A stretch of 64,000 nucleotides of DNA from contig CAMZMU010000040.1 in the NCBI GenBank assembly GCA_947311845.1, positions 59,951,901-60,015,900 of the forward strand, read 5' to 3'. Shown here in pieces: positions 23,047-33,729 of this stretch. Each line of letters starts with the position of its first letter. Within the stretch, counting starts at the first letter, position 1. The notes below the pieces were generated by a model. That model was not told where the DNA came from. It did no database searches and was given only the letters and a program-made list of their open reading frames with translations. The position numbers and the translations under genes were made by a program. The DNA comes from Poa pratensis. Lineage: Eukaryota; Streptophyta; Magnoliopsida; Poales; Poaceae.

Positions 23047-25974
23047 CTAGCTAAATGTCCGTGTGTTGCAACGGAATAGCAGCGGTATGTAGAGGCACTG
23101 ATGAAATTATTGCGAACACGTGCATTAATAGTGACCTCCATTGAACTTACTTTCGAACTTTTTCTTCTTCCTCTTCTTCTTCTTCTTTGTCTGATGATCA
23201 ATGTCATTCTTCCTTTCTCAGTGGCTCCCACCATGTCGATAATCTTATGTCGTTGCACGTCTCACTTGCTCCCCTCTCTCATCCTTTCCGTGTGCCTCTG
23301 CACCGTCTCGACAATTTGTTATGTAGTTGGGCATCTCAAAATTCTCCCTTTGCACCGAACATCTACGGTAGTTCCTATAGGTTGGCGGCAAGACTGAAAG
23401 GTTGACCTTAATGCTATATTTGAGTGGAGATCAGACCCACATAATGGTTGGTTGGAGTAGGTATCCACCACATCTATTGTCATTGTACAAAACTATTAAT
23501 TAAGTGTCCCTGCGTTGCAGCGGATCCCTATCTCTCCCTACCTCGTTTTTGCTTTGTTCTCTCCATATATGCCATGGGAGTAAGATATTGATGGAGGCCA
23601 GAATTGGTGTAAAACCGACACACAACTGACCTCGAATAGGCCGGTGCAGCCAACACCTCGTCTTGACTGGATGCCAAGTTCACGGCCATAGGCATACTGG
23701 ATGGTGTCCTTCCGCAGCTCATGGAGATAATGCACGCGCTGCGTGTTGCCAATCCAGCAACATCATCTTTGGCTCATGGTGACAACTTAGGCGAGGTTGA
23801 TGGTGTGCAACTCTAGTAAGATGGTAAGGCGGGCTTGATGAGAAAGAAGCCAGTAATGTCGTCTCTAGTGGTAGTGGGAGAACAATCCAAATTTAATTTG
23901 CGCTTAACGAGGAGATATAAATATGACTTGCATGCAAAATAAAGATAAACACAGGCATGCACGTTTTTAGGTTTGAGATTGATCATATAGTGATCTGTCG
24001 ATATCATTTATAAAGTAAAACCCTACTAATAACTATTAATGATTTCTATCTCTACAGGTAATCTCTCCACATCATGTATTATTCAGCTATTCAATTGCCC
24101 ATGTCATCCACATAATTTAGCATTTTAACCATTCAATTGTCCATGTCATCAACATCATCTATTTTTTTATCCATTCAATTGCCCACGTCATTTTTTAGCC
24201 TTTCCGTTGATAAGATCGTCATCCTTCTATGCAACTACATACCTAAATCATGTTTACTCTCGCACCACAAATAGTTTTGTCCAGCTAACCATATGTTCGT
24301 CTGCCAATTGTTTTGACTGATAAAAATCATGTAAGAACTATTTGTGATTACGTGCTATTTTATATTTAGTTGCTCAAGTCATTTTCAAAAAGTTTTGTGG
24401 CAAAGCGTAGCACATCTCTTCATGCAAGATATCAACGTTATCATCTTAGTTCGGGTGTTGATTTTATCTGTGACTGAATTCGTTTCATTTTATCTACGGT
24501 TATAAATAATTGCATGCATCATCGATCGTGTACATTCGATCGAGAAACCTTGCATATTCCTGTTTCACAACTATTCCACCTTTGATTAAATTTAACATGT
24601 CGACTATTATACGAAAGTAAATTTTGCATATTCCTATTACATGCATCTTATACCCTTTTATTTCTAAAAGGGGTTTTAAAGAGATTAAACTCTAATGCGC
24701 ACGGAATCCTTTTAGTTTACAAATTGTCTCCCAATGTGTGCACTCTTTTGGGAGAATCAATTGAATGCCGTTACCATGATTTTCGAGACCAACTCATCTT
24801 CACTTGAGAATCATTTTATCCTTCAGAGACCTGGCAATGGTAGTTTTTCAACAATAAAAAACAGAAATAATTAAATGTGAACTATGCTCCAAACTAACAT
24901 AGATTATCTGTACTTTTCAATAACAAACACAACTGCATCGATATGTTCTAGAGCTCGTTTTTTTCGCTTGTGATGAATTCTAGCTCAGCTCCGTAGTTTC
25001 ATACCAGATGGTTTTTTTCTTTCTGCTAATAAGATAATAACACACATGTGACTGCTCAAGAAATAAATGGCGTAGAATATAACAGCTCACCGTTCCTTTC
25101 TAGAAGCTAAATTCAAAATACACAATAATTTATGCCTTCTTGATCCCCCAGCGTCCATGCTCTTTTAATCAAGAAGGTCCACACAACACTAATACTTTTG
25201 TACGTTATGGTATAGCCAATTACGTACAAACTGATAGCCTACGGAAGAAAATATTAGGCTTTCACATGTGATCTGGATCTAATTTTTTTTGCAGCAGTTC
25301 TGTTTCAACCTGCTGTTCTGCTATGAAGCTCGTCATGAGAGATCAAGCACGAGCTTGCCCTGGACCAGGCCACTGTCTGTGTCGTCGCTAAACATGCCGG
25401 AGCCACGGCCGATCCTTCACGGCAGGGATTCCATGGCCAGTGAGAGCCCCATTAAGCTGCTGCCCACCTCGCGTGACCTCCTCGGCCATCTATGGCTCAT
25501 CCGCGGCGCCGCCGCGTCGTCTAGTGGACCTCGTTTCTAGAGACCACCGTCGTCGCCCTCTTGGCCTTTGTCTCGGGCAGGACGAGCCGGGAGATGAAGC
25601 TGCGGAAGAAGCGACACGCCGGCAGCTGCAGCGTGGGTATCATCGGCTTGGGCGGGCCTTCTGTGGCACCGGATCGGATCAAGAAGGATGCTAGGTACGA
25701 AGAGGAGGGCAGAGATCCAACGATGAAAAAAAGAAGCTGGGAACGAGGCAGTAAATCACGTAAGTTTGTTTGAGATGGTTCCATCTCAACATCATCACCG
25801 AATATACCGTGAGTCAATGACAGCGGGCCGTGAACAAGAGATCCACAATTTAAGGAGAAACGGTTTTTTCCATGCGGTGAAACATGAGAGAGAGGGGGTG
25901 CGCGGTGGCAACTTTCAGTAATTATCCAGATGTGTGACACCAGGCATTCACCAAGCCGCCTTTAATAGTAAAGA
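23047..25974 (-). mobile_element. Complete-looking non-autonomous Helitron, 2.9 kb
   Basis: Read on the minus strand, the element starts TCTTTACTATTAAAGGCGGC (+ end at 25974). It finishes with a hairpin (TCCGTTGCAACACACGGA), a short AT spacer and CTAG (+ start at 23047). The flanking bases are A (23046) and T (25975), the A^T target of Helitrons. The 3' hairpin is the grass-type CCGTTGCAACGCACGG family also seen at 27563 and 31709. No Rep/helicase is inside. A second, degenerate copy of the 3' hairpin lies at about 23496. GC-rich frames near 25380-25720 could be captured gene fragments but are not recognised. Confidence 0.65.
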
Positions 25975-26558
25975 TTTATACAATTAAGATGCTTAAATAG
26001 ACACCTCTCTGATTGAAATAAGCACCTATGCTTATACAAAAGTCGGGTTTACTTTGTAAATACCTCTCTAAGCACTCCGCATTGTTTTCTAGATACAACA
26101 ACAACAACAAGATTCTTTTGGGTTTCATCTCCATAAGAGTGACTGGGTTTTTTTCCGTTGGCTCGCCAAGCCTATCACACCCCTCCTCCATTATCCGGGC
26201 TTGGGACCGGCTATGCTGAGACAACATAGGCGGAGTTTCATTGTTTTCTAGATAAAGGGCAAATTTTATTACTTGAGACTTTGAGTTAACAAAGCCCTTA
26301 GCCAAGAAAACGAAAACGTTGCGGCATACAACTTAGTCAAACTAGACGAGATGACGCGGCATATAGCTTAGCCAAGAGGTGGATCGAACGTCAAGCATCA
26401 AGCATTACTCCGATCAGCCACCTTGCGCGAGTGGAAGAGCTTGCCAAGGCTCTATGGGGCCAAAACACAAAACTTCAATGTCTGGTGTCAAAAGGCTAAA
26501 AATATATATATTCTAAACCTTGTAAAAATTCCATCAGTAATATATTAAAAGCTTGGGT

Positions 26559-26589
<31 letters not shown>

Positions 26590-27060
26590 GGGGGCTGCCC
26601 CCTGACATGTACACAGCTCCGCCGTTGCCTTGTGCCTCCCGGTCCTTTAGCTTGAGCGCGGGAGTCCAAAGGTGTTGGAAAAACATAGTTTTGAAAATAA
26701 CGTCAGCTGGGTGTGTAATGATTTTTAAAAGACGTGCAAAAATAAGGTAAAAAAATGATTGCCATAAACAAGAAGCACCAGTTGTTCTGCAAAAAATGGA
26801 GGAACTTTCTGATTTAAAATAGATATAAGCGAGAGTGTTTTGGATTTTCTCTTACTTGTCTTCTCCAACTTCCGTTTGATGTGATTGTATCGCGGACCTA
26901 AATCTCGAAGGCAGTAGGGGATGACCCGATTTGGATTGGAACGCTCTTAGATTATGAGGTCGGGGCGCTTCGTAGCAACCTTACTGCTCGCCTCAATCTT
27001 TTTACGGGTTTCACGTGTAGAGGAAGATCTTGTCGTACATCCAAGTCATTTTTGAAACAT
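25975..27060. other. Intergenic DNA with a possible SINE/LINE-tail repeat
   Basis: No gene. An (ACA)n-like run at about 26096 is followed by TTATCCGGGCTTGGGACCGG and AGACAACATAGGCGGAGTTT (26190-26240), words I associate with a short dispersed grass repeat, class uncertain. Several short frames show no domain. Confidence 0.3.
26555..26595. repeat. (GT)n followed by a poly-G run
   Basis: About eight GT units lead into more than twenty consecutive G bases. Such runs are prone to length errors in sequencing. Frames reading through it (poly-Gly) are not genes. Confidence 0.9.
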
Positions 27061-27562
27061 CGCTCTTCAGTGAAGCGATAAGGGGCTCGGCGCACCTCCA
27101 GGCTGCTTGTCGTAGAAGGCTCGGTGAAGTCGTGCGGATGGGCGATGCCCGGTGGCTAGTTGATATTTGTTTGTGAAACACTCCGCCTCCATGCTACAAT
27201 GTCTCAAAAACCGTTTGCTATCACCGGAGGGGAGTACGAAGTAAACGAACTCGAAGTAGTGCGGCGTTATCGCTTTCCCACTACGGTGCCAATGCCATGC
27301 CAGCATGATAACTTCTCACCATCATTTCTCCATAGTTTGTTAGCCTAACCAGGCTTAAGAAATTTGCGTCTGTCAGCTTCAGGATGGTTTTGTATGAATT
27401 TGCACGCACATGACAAGTTTTTGCACCAGCGCACCACACTTTAAAAGTTTTTGTATGAATCTGCAAGTTATTGTACCTCTGCTGCAATTACCTCTTTATT
27501 TTTTATACGAATGGAGAAGCAAAGCTCTTATCCCGTGACATAATAAGTAGCTTAATTAATGA
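27060..27562. repeat. Copy 2 of the diverged interspersed repeat, ending at a Helitron insertion
   Basis: Counterpart of 22085-22450 (see there for shared blocks). The copy ends CTTAATTAATGA, where CTAG of a Helitron begins at 27563. Copy 1 at the same point reads ATTAATGA-TTAGG, so it looks like the unoccupied site. Confidence 0.55.
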
Positions 27563-27600
27563 CTAGAACAATACACGTGCGTTGCTACGGGACCAAATGT
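27563..27600 (-). mobile_element. Helitron-type 3' terminus, minus orientation
   Basis: On the minus strand a hairpin CCCGTAGCAACGCACGTG is followed by TATTGTT and CTAG, with T next outside (A at 27562 on +). The element body would extend to the right. I did not find its TC 5' end before the chromovirus LTR at 28743, so it may be truncated or its end may be diverged. Confidence 0.6.
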
Positions 27601-27828
27601 TGAACACATTTTTTTTGCAAAACAATTAAATTTTGTCCGGACTTCCTTTACACGATCTGGCACAACAAAATTGAAGACCACCAAAAAGATTTATAAAACT
27701 AAATTAAAACTTCATACACGCTCTTTGGGAGGTTAAAGAAGCTCCAACATAGGCAATGAAAGCAATTTAAGTTCAAGACAGGATAACAACTACAAATTGC
27801 AAGTACTATAAATATATGGCATTTAAAA

Positions 27829-27954
27829 TCAAACCCTTTAAGAAGATATCTAACTTTAGAGAATTGACATTTAATTTGACCTGTGCATTTGTCAAACCCT
27901 TTAAGATGATATATAGCTTTAGAGAATTGACATTTAATATGACCTGTGCATTTG
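27829..27954. repeat. Two-copy tandem repeat, 63-bp unit
   Basis: TCAAACCCTTTAAGA...CTGTGCATTTG occurs at 27829-27891 and 27892-27954 with about five differences. It lies right of the Helitron terminus at 27563 and probably belongs to that element's body. No coding frame with a domain. Confidence 0.85.
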
Positions 27955-28159
27955 CAACCAATCAAGCAGATCGCTGTCGCTGCTAACGAGCAAGGTAATT
28001 AATGGCAGTTCTCATCTTGTACTAAAGCTGGACACTTTAACTTTAACTCGTATCTGAATATATTCAGTTAGCTTCATTTTTTAACTCAAATTCAGCTACC
28101 ATCAACTACGTACTCAGGTAGCATTCAGTTAACACACACACTAACATCAATTTACAAAT

Positions 28160-28742
28160 TCAACCATCTCTCCGTTATCTCCCTCTACTCCAGACGCACG
28201 AGCAGCCCAGCCTCCCTTTCTGCACACACACACAAGCAGGCTCAACACCACAGCGACGGCCACCTCTGCTCAGCAGCAGCAAGAGCTCCCTGGCCGCCCC
28301 CATTCTCTGCCTGATTTTCGATTCAACTCCAGGCGTGGGTGCCCAAGCCCAACCCAGACGCCGTGCCCATATGCCCCACCAGCCACCGCACCACCAGGTG
28401 CCCCTTCTCCTTCCAGGATCGGCGCCGCCATCTCTGCCCACGCCTTCTCAGCAGACCACCCCCCGCCATGTCCCCTAACCAGCAGCGTGGAGGTGTCCAG
28501 GTCGAGCGGAACACTACCCCTCATCCCCTACGTCCTCTACAGACTTTCCCTCCCCTCTCCCTTGCGTCCTCATGTCTGCCTTTCTTCAGATTTGTGCTCC
28601 CATGGCGGCGGCCAGCAGCGAAGCAGGCCCACGCAGGAGGGGCGGAGGTACCTGACGGCGAATCCCAGCTCGTGTCGACTCGTGAAGACTTTGCTTGAGC
28701 CTTCTACGGCCCCGCGCCGGAGATGTGGGTCGGGCGCCGGGG
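28160..28742. other. GC-rich stretch, possible gene fragment, cut by the chromovirus LTR
   Basis: GC-rich DNA with overlapping frames on both strands, for example MSPNQQRGGVQVERN from about 28468 on +. No domain recognised. It ends at 28742 where the LTR begins (TGTAACAGCC). It could be a captured exon in a Helitron or a fragment of a gene interrupted by the LTR. Confidence 0.3.
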
Positions 28743-31708
28743 TGTAACAGCCCCAAATTTGAGAACCTAAAAACCTGAGTAAATTTTTTGCTTTTGTGTT
28801 CCATTGCATCATGGCATCCATATTAACTTGCTAAACAACACACTAATTGGTTTGGCACCATTGAAACACAAAATGCCAAATTTGCTTTAACAAAATCCCA
28901 AAACAATGAAGGCACTCAAATTTTGCAAAACAAAAATACTTTGACATCTAGTATATTTGTCAAGGAAGCTCCTAGAGTTCAAAACAATATTTTGCAATTG
29001 CTCTAAATTTCCAAAAGAGCAACATTTTGAAATTAGCAAAAATGCCATAATCGAACCCGATGAACAAATGTTGTCCAAAACATTTTATTTGGCAACCCCA
29101 ATTTTTGTGGTGTTTCCACATGCTGTTAGGAGGCTACTTGATTTTTCTCAGATTTTAATAAAATGTTTAAGTGCCTCCAGAAAATCACTGAAATGCTGTT
29201 GGAATTAAAAAGAAACCGAAAAGGACTTTTTGGTAAATAAGAAAATGCAGCCAGGGGGCTTTTTGGAAAATCCTCTTCTTCTTCCTCCTGTAGCGACCGA
29301 GCTCGAGCTCGCGCCGAACCAGCTCGGCGCCGTGCCCTCCCCTGCTCCCCCTGGACAGCGTGAAGAGAAGAGGAGCATCCCGTGACAGCGCTCTGCTCTC
29401 TCCCCGATTTTTCCCCGTTTTCCTCTCTCTCTGTTCCTCCGAGCAAGAACCCTAGCAGCAATGTCCGCCGCGTTCGTCGCCGTTGCTTGAGCGCCCAAGG
29501 AGCAAATCGCGCAGGCCCACGAGATCCGCCTCGCCCTGCTGCTCCTCCACGCGGAAGGAATCGCGCAGGGTTGCTGCGAATCGGCGCCGCCGTGTTCGTC
29601 TTCCCCGCGGCCGTCCGAAGCTCCACCGCACGATTTCGTCGCCCTCGCTGCATCCTCCGGCCTCAGCGTCGCTCCGTCGTCTTGAGGGTGAGCTCCTGGC
29701 CCTGCTGGCACCCTTCCCCTCTCCCCTCTCGCGCTAGCTCGTGCTCCACGCCGTAGCCATCGTCGCCGTGGTCCTGTCGCCGTAGTTCGTCGCCCGGTCG
29801 AGGAACCGGCATAACCGGGCTGAGGGCCGGTTCCCTCGGGCCCATAGCCGGCCTGTCTGCCGGCCCAAACCGGGCTGAAGACCGGTGGGCTCTGTGACCT
29901 GGCCGGCCTGGAAACCGGCCCAACCGGGCTGGAGGCCGGTTTTACTGTTTTTTTCTCGCGGATTCCTTTTTCGTTTTCCCCTCTCGCGCATACCTCCCGC
30001 TACTCCCTCGCGCCATTAGAGACCTCGAACTCCGATGAATCCCCTGTTCCATCCCTCTCTCTCGAATTCGAGGAATCAATTTTATCGTGGTTAAAAATAA
30101 CTTAATTAAAAGCATAAGTTTAAAAGAGGAAATTTATAAATGTAATAACTTTTTATCGGGACATCAGAAAATTGTGTGTAATATACCAAAACGCTCAGAA
30201 AAACGCGAACTATCCAGAAGCATCATCATCATGCATATTTGAGCACCGTTAAAGGACTGCACTCGTTACAAGTTAGTAGAATCATTAAACTAAATATGGG
30301 GTGTTTCCCTCTCTGGTTGATGTAATTATTCTCGCACCCCATTTAAATTGCTAGATAGCTATTAATAAGTTCGGTACATTAAATTGTCATGCCATCATGT
30401 GTTTGCGCATTGCATTTGATAAAGCATGTGTGGTGATTGATTGCTCTTCCGTTGTTATGCTTCGATAGATCAAGCAGCCGGGGTTACACCACAATACCCG
30501 ACGATCCCTACTACCAGCCGTATCAATAAGGCAAGCGTAATCCCCCTCTGAGCATGTCTCATCCTATGTTTCCGCAAATATTTTCTCCACTATAATATTG
30601 CATGCGGTTCCAAATGTCAATTTTATTGGATTAGAGTATCCTATAGTTGCATTAAGTTCCCGATGCCATTACCTGTTTCCCCTCCTATTATCCATAGGAT
30701 TGTATTGTTGGCCTGAGATACTGAACTATGCTATGTTGTTGCTTAGCCATGCTTAGTTAAATGCCTAGTGGTACGATGGATGGTTCATGTTGGAAACAGG
30801 TGATGAGATGGATGGATGATGGTGGAGAATTGTGGTAACATGTAATAAAATGCTTAAAGGTGGGGATGAGAGGCCACTGTGGTTGTGGTGCTTTGTCTCG
30901 CTCTCGCCGCCTAGGTGCGAGTTCTTTACCTCTTGAACCAAGAATGAGCGCGCTTCCATTCGGTGGGGTATATGGAGCCCTCGTCGACCGACTAACTTGG
31001 GCGGGACTAGCCAGGGTCCTCTAGTTCGAGCTTCCATTTGCGCGTGCGTGAAGACGGTGGCCAAGACTGAGATGAGGATGGTGGTGTTTAGGAAAATGAG
31101 TGGTCACGGGGCAGGGTGTTGGAGGCACTGAACCTGTCCCGTCCTCACTGATGATCCTGGGTTAGTCCCAAGCAAGGTAAAGGTTGTAACCGTTTCCCAC
31201 TCAGCCGACTTTCCCCGGAAGAGAGCTAATCGTAGGCAATGAGCCGGGCAGTACCGAAGGTAAACACAGTGCACCCCTGCAGGGTTAAATCTTTTCGAAA
31301 AGCCGTGCCCACGGTTACGGACGACTTGGGAAAGGACGATAAGACCATAGAATAACTTGAACGGAATGATTAAAAACTGAGTACTAAAGGTACTACTCAA
31401 GAATGCAAGGTTAGCTTCCTCGAGGGTGATTCGGGGAGGTGCCTTCGTAGACAGGTACAGTGATGATGGTGGTTGATGATGAGAAAGGTTATCAAGAGAA
31501 AATAGTTACTTCTTACCCCTTTTGAAAATATTCTGGTTAGTCGATGCCATGGAGTATGTTTTTAGTAAATAAAATCAGCTTTATGCAAACCAGCCATAAA
31601 ACTTTGAAAGCCTCATCGAGCTAAAGCTCTATATTTAATCTTGCGAGTTCGTCGAACTCAACTCCATGTTCGCGTATGAGCCAGAAAACCAAGATTACAG
31701 GTACTAGT
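28743..31708 (+). mobile_element. Chromovirus (Ty3/gypsy) LTR, incomplete, interrupted at 31708
   Basis: The sequence from TGTAACAGCCCCAAATTTGA is colinear with 63399-64000, with no gap over the 602 bases available and about five substitutions. That copy sits right after a chromovirus pol gene and a G-rich polypurine tract, so it is a 3' LTR start; this one is therefore an LTR start too. The LTR is at least 2.97 kb long, as in Tekay/Del-type chromoviruses. No TG...CA end or PBS follows: at 31709 a Helitron end interrupts it. Open frames at 29126-29756 are GC-rich LTR leader sequence, not genes. Confidence 0.8.
29813..29945. repeat. Three short GC-rich repeats inside the LTR
   Basis: AACCGGGCTGAGGGCCGGTT recurs three times at about 55-bp spacing, with small changes (GGGCTGAAGACCGGT and GGGCTGGAGGCCGGTT). 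Each copy can pair with itself (CCGG...CCGG). It lies in the transcribed GC-rich part of the LTR. Confidence 0.6.
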
Positions 31709-32269
31709 TGAATGCCCGTGCGTTGCCACGGGCTATGTAGATAAATAATTTTACTCTCTAATAACAATGATGCAGTAAATTGGTCCAATATAACGACGAT
31801 ATGAAGAGGATCTAAACTAAATATAACAACGTCGATTGCCGCTGAATATCCGTCAATGTTTTCTTTTTTCAGATTATCAACATAATCTATGTTTTGTCTA
31901 TATTGACCTGCAAAAGTGAAACACATTTTGAAGTAATATTTGTCCATGACAACACAATAGACATTGAAATTGAATGATAAAATCAACAATGATGAAATAA
32001 ACAAAAAAAAAATACTCGGACCATGGACAAATTTTATTTGTTTCTAGGTAGGATAGAAGTTAGTCCCTGTTTAATTTACACAAAGGGTATTTTAAAAAAA
32101 GTTCGATTTAAATTATTTTGATGTAAAAGGGGATTTTTAAAAAGTTATATTTACATATTTTGTAAAAACAAATTTGCGTGATGTGTTAGAACTTAGAAGG
32201 TTAACATTTTTAGCGAAGAAACTGATTTTGCCGAACGATAGACTTTTTTTTAACAAAAATATCACGAAT

Positions 32270-32700
32270 AAACAAAACATGTCTGCTCTTCCCGTCATCG
32301 TTTTCCTCTCTCCATCTCTCGTTCCCCTTTCCTACCACTCCTCTAGGCTCTAAATCGATCCCCTGCTCCCATGCCCACCGCCCAGCTCACGTCGCTCCGC
32401 TGCGTGCGCCTCCCCGATGTGCTGCACCTACGCGGATCGCTCGTCCGTCGCACGTCGCTCCGCAGCGCGTGACTTCACGGAATCACGGTATGCTCCTCCG
32501 TGGAAGTTGCTCCACATCGCGCGCCTCCATAGTGCACTCTCTTCCGGGGCGCGCCGCTCCTCCGACGTCGGCTTCACGATGGGCCCGGACGGCTGGTTTG
32601 TTTGGCTGCCAGCCGAGCCTCTCTGACCGGGCTGTGTCTTCGTGGGTGCGGACGGTGTGTATTGCCTGCACAAGCAACTGACAGATAGAAGTACAATCTA
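32270..32700 (+). other. GC-rich exon-like block inside the Helitron, possible captured gene fragment
   Basis: A CT-rich leader-like stretch (32290-32345) precedes GC-rich DNA that stays open in several frames, then AT-rich intron-like DNA. This layout resembles the 5' UTR and first exon of a grass gene. Helitrons often carry such fragments. No domain could be named and the reading frame is undecided. Confidence 0.35.
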
Positions 32701-33729
32701 GTATGTAGAAAGCTAGCTAGGTGGCTTTTGATTGATCCAATTTCTATTTGCATCGTTAGATATGCTCTAGCTAACAAAGGAATCGATTTGGTCCTGCACA
32801 TAACGTCTTGATTCTTTGAGGATCTTGGGCTGTCATAGGGGAGTTTCCTGTGGAGCTGGGCGTTCAGTAGTGTTACTGTTTCCCAACTGAACATGCCAAG
32901 TTTTCATTGTTGTTTCCATGGAAGAAAGAGGAAAATAATATTTTCAAGTGTAATGGACACATGAGTATGAGACAGGTTGGTTATAATTTCCATCTTGTTG
33001 AGCATTAAGTAATGAACGATTAATCATTTTGACATACTGATCTGTCCTTGGTCACTTCAGATCATGAAATTTTAGATTGTGAAGATACTTTGTTTGTTGA
33101 TCACTATCTTTTTACTTGGAGTCAACACTATCTGACACGAGAAATTAGTTTTTGCATCAGAGGACATTGGGAATATCGTACATCTTATACTTTTCATCAC
33201 AATCATCTACCCTGTTCTCTTGCAACATGAAGTTTATGCCATTTGAATTGCAGGAATGATGAAACTCGCCAACCCCTATCTTACTGTCCATTCTTACTGT
33301 CGAGTATCCTGTAGACGTGGTCGGTTGCTAATTGCTATGGATGTTATTCTGGAGAGTTTTGACGTCAGGTATGCAACCTAGCTCAATCATGATAAATATG
33401 TCAATCTGCATTACCAGTTTGTTTCCCTTAGTTCTATTGAACTGCAGGCCTTGGTTGTATTGAACTACATGCAAGGCCTGCAGTTTATATTGATATTGTT
33501 GTGCTAGTTGTTGGTGCCTGCCATCAAGAAGAACATGTATATACTTGATTATAAAATTCTACATGTAAATTGAATGCTCTACCCTTTAATTTTTTTCAAT
33601 CATCACAAATATCTCACGTTTAAAACAAAATTCACATAAATATTCGTATAATAGAAAATTCAAATATTTTTGCATCCATTAAATTGTGTAGCCATCAAGG
33701 GAAAACTGCTCAAATCTGGTCCAGCGAGT

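Noticed and set aside
25289..25940. GC-rich frames of 83-139 codons
   Set aside because: No domain recognised, and overlapping frames on both strands; kept only as possible captured sequence in the Helitron.
26360..26450. tRNA-like GGATCGAAC word
   Set aside because: The surrounding sequence does not fold as a cloverleaf with matching acceptor arms.
29126..29756. Frames of 124-175 codons near 29.4 kb
   Set aside because: They fall in the GC-rich leader part of the chromovirus LTR, which is duplicated at the window end.
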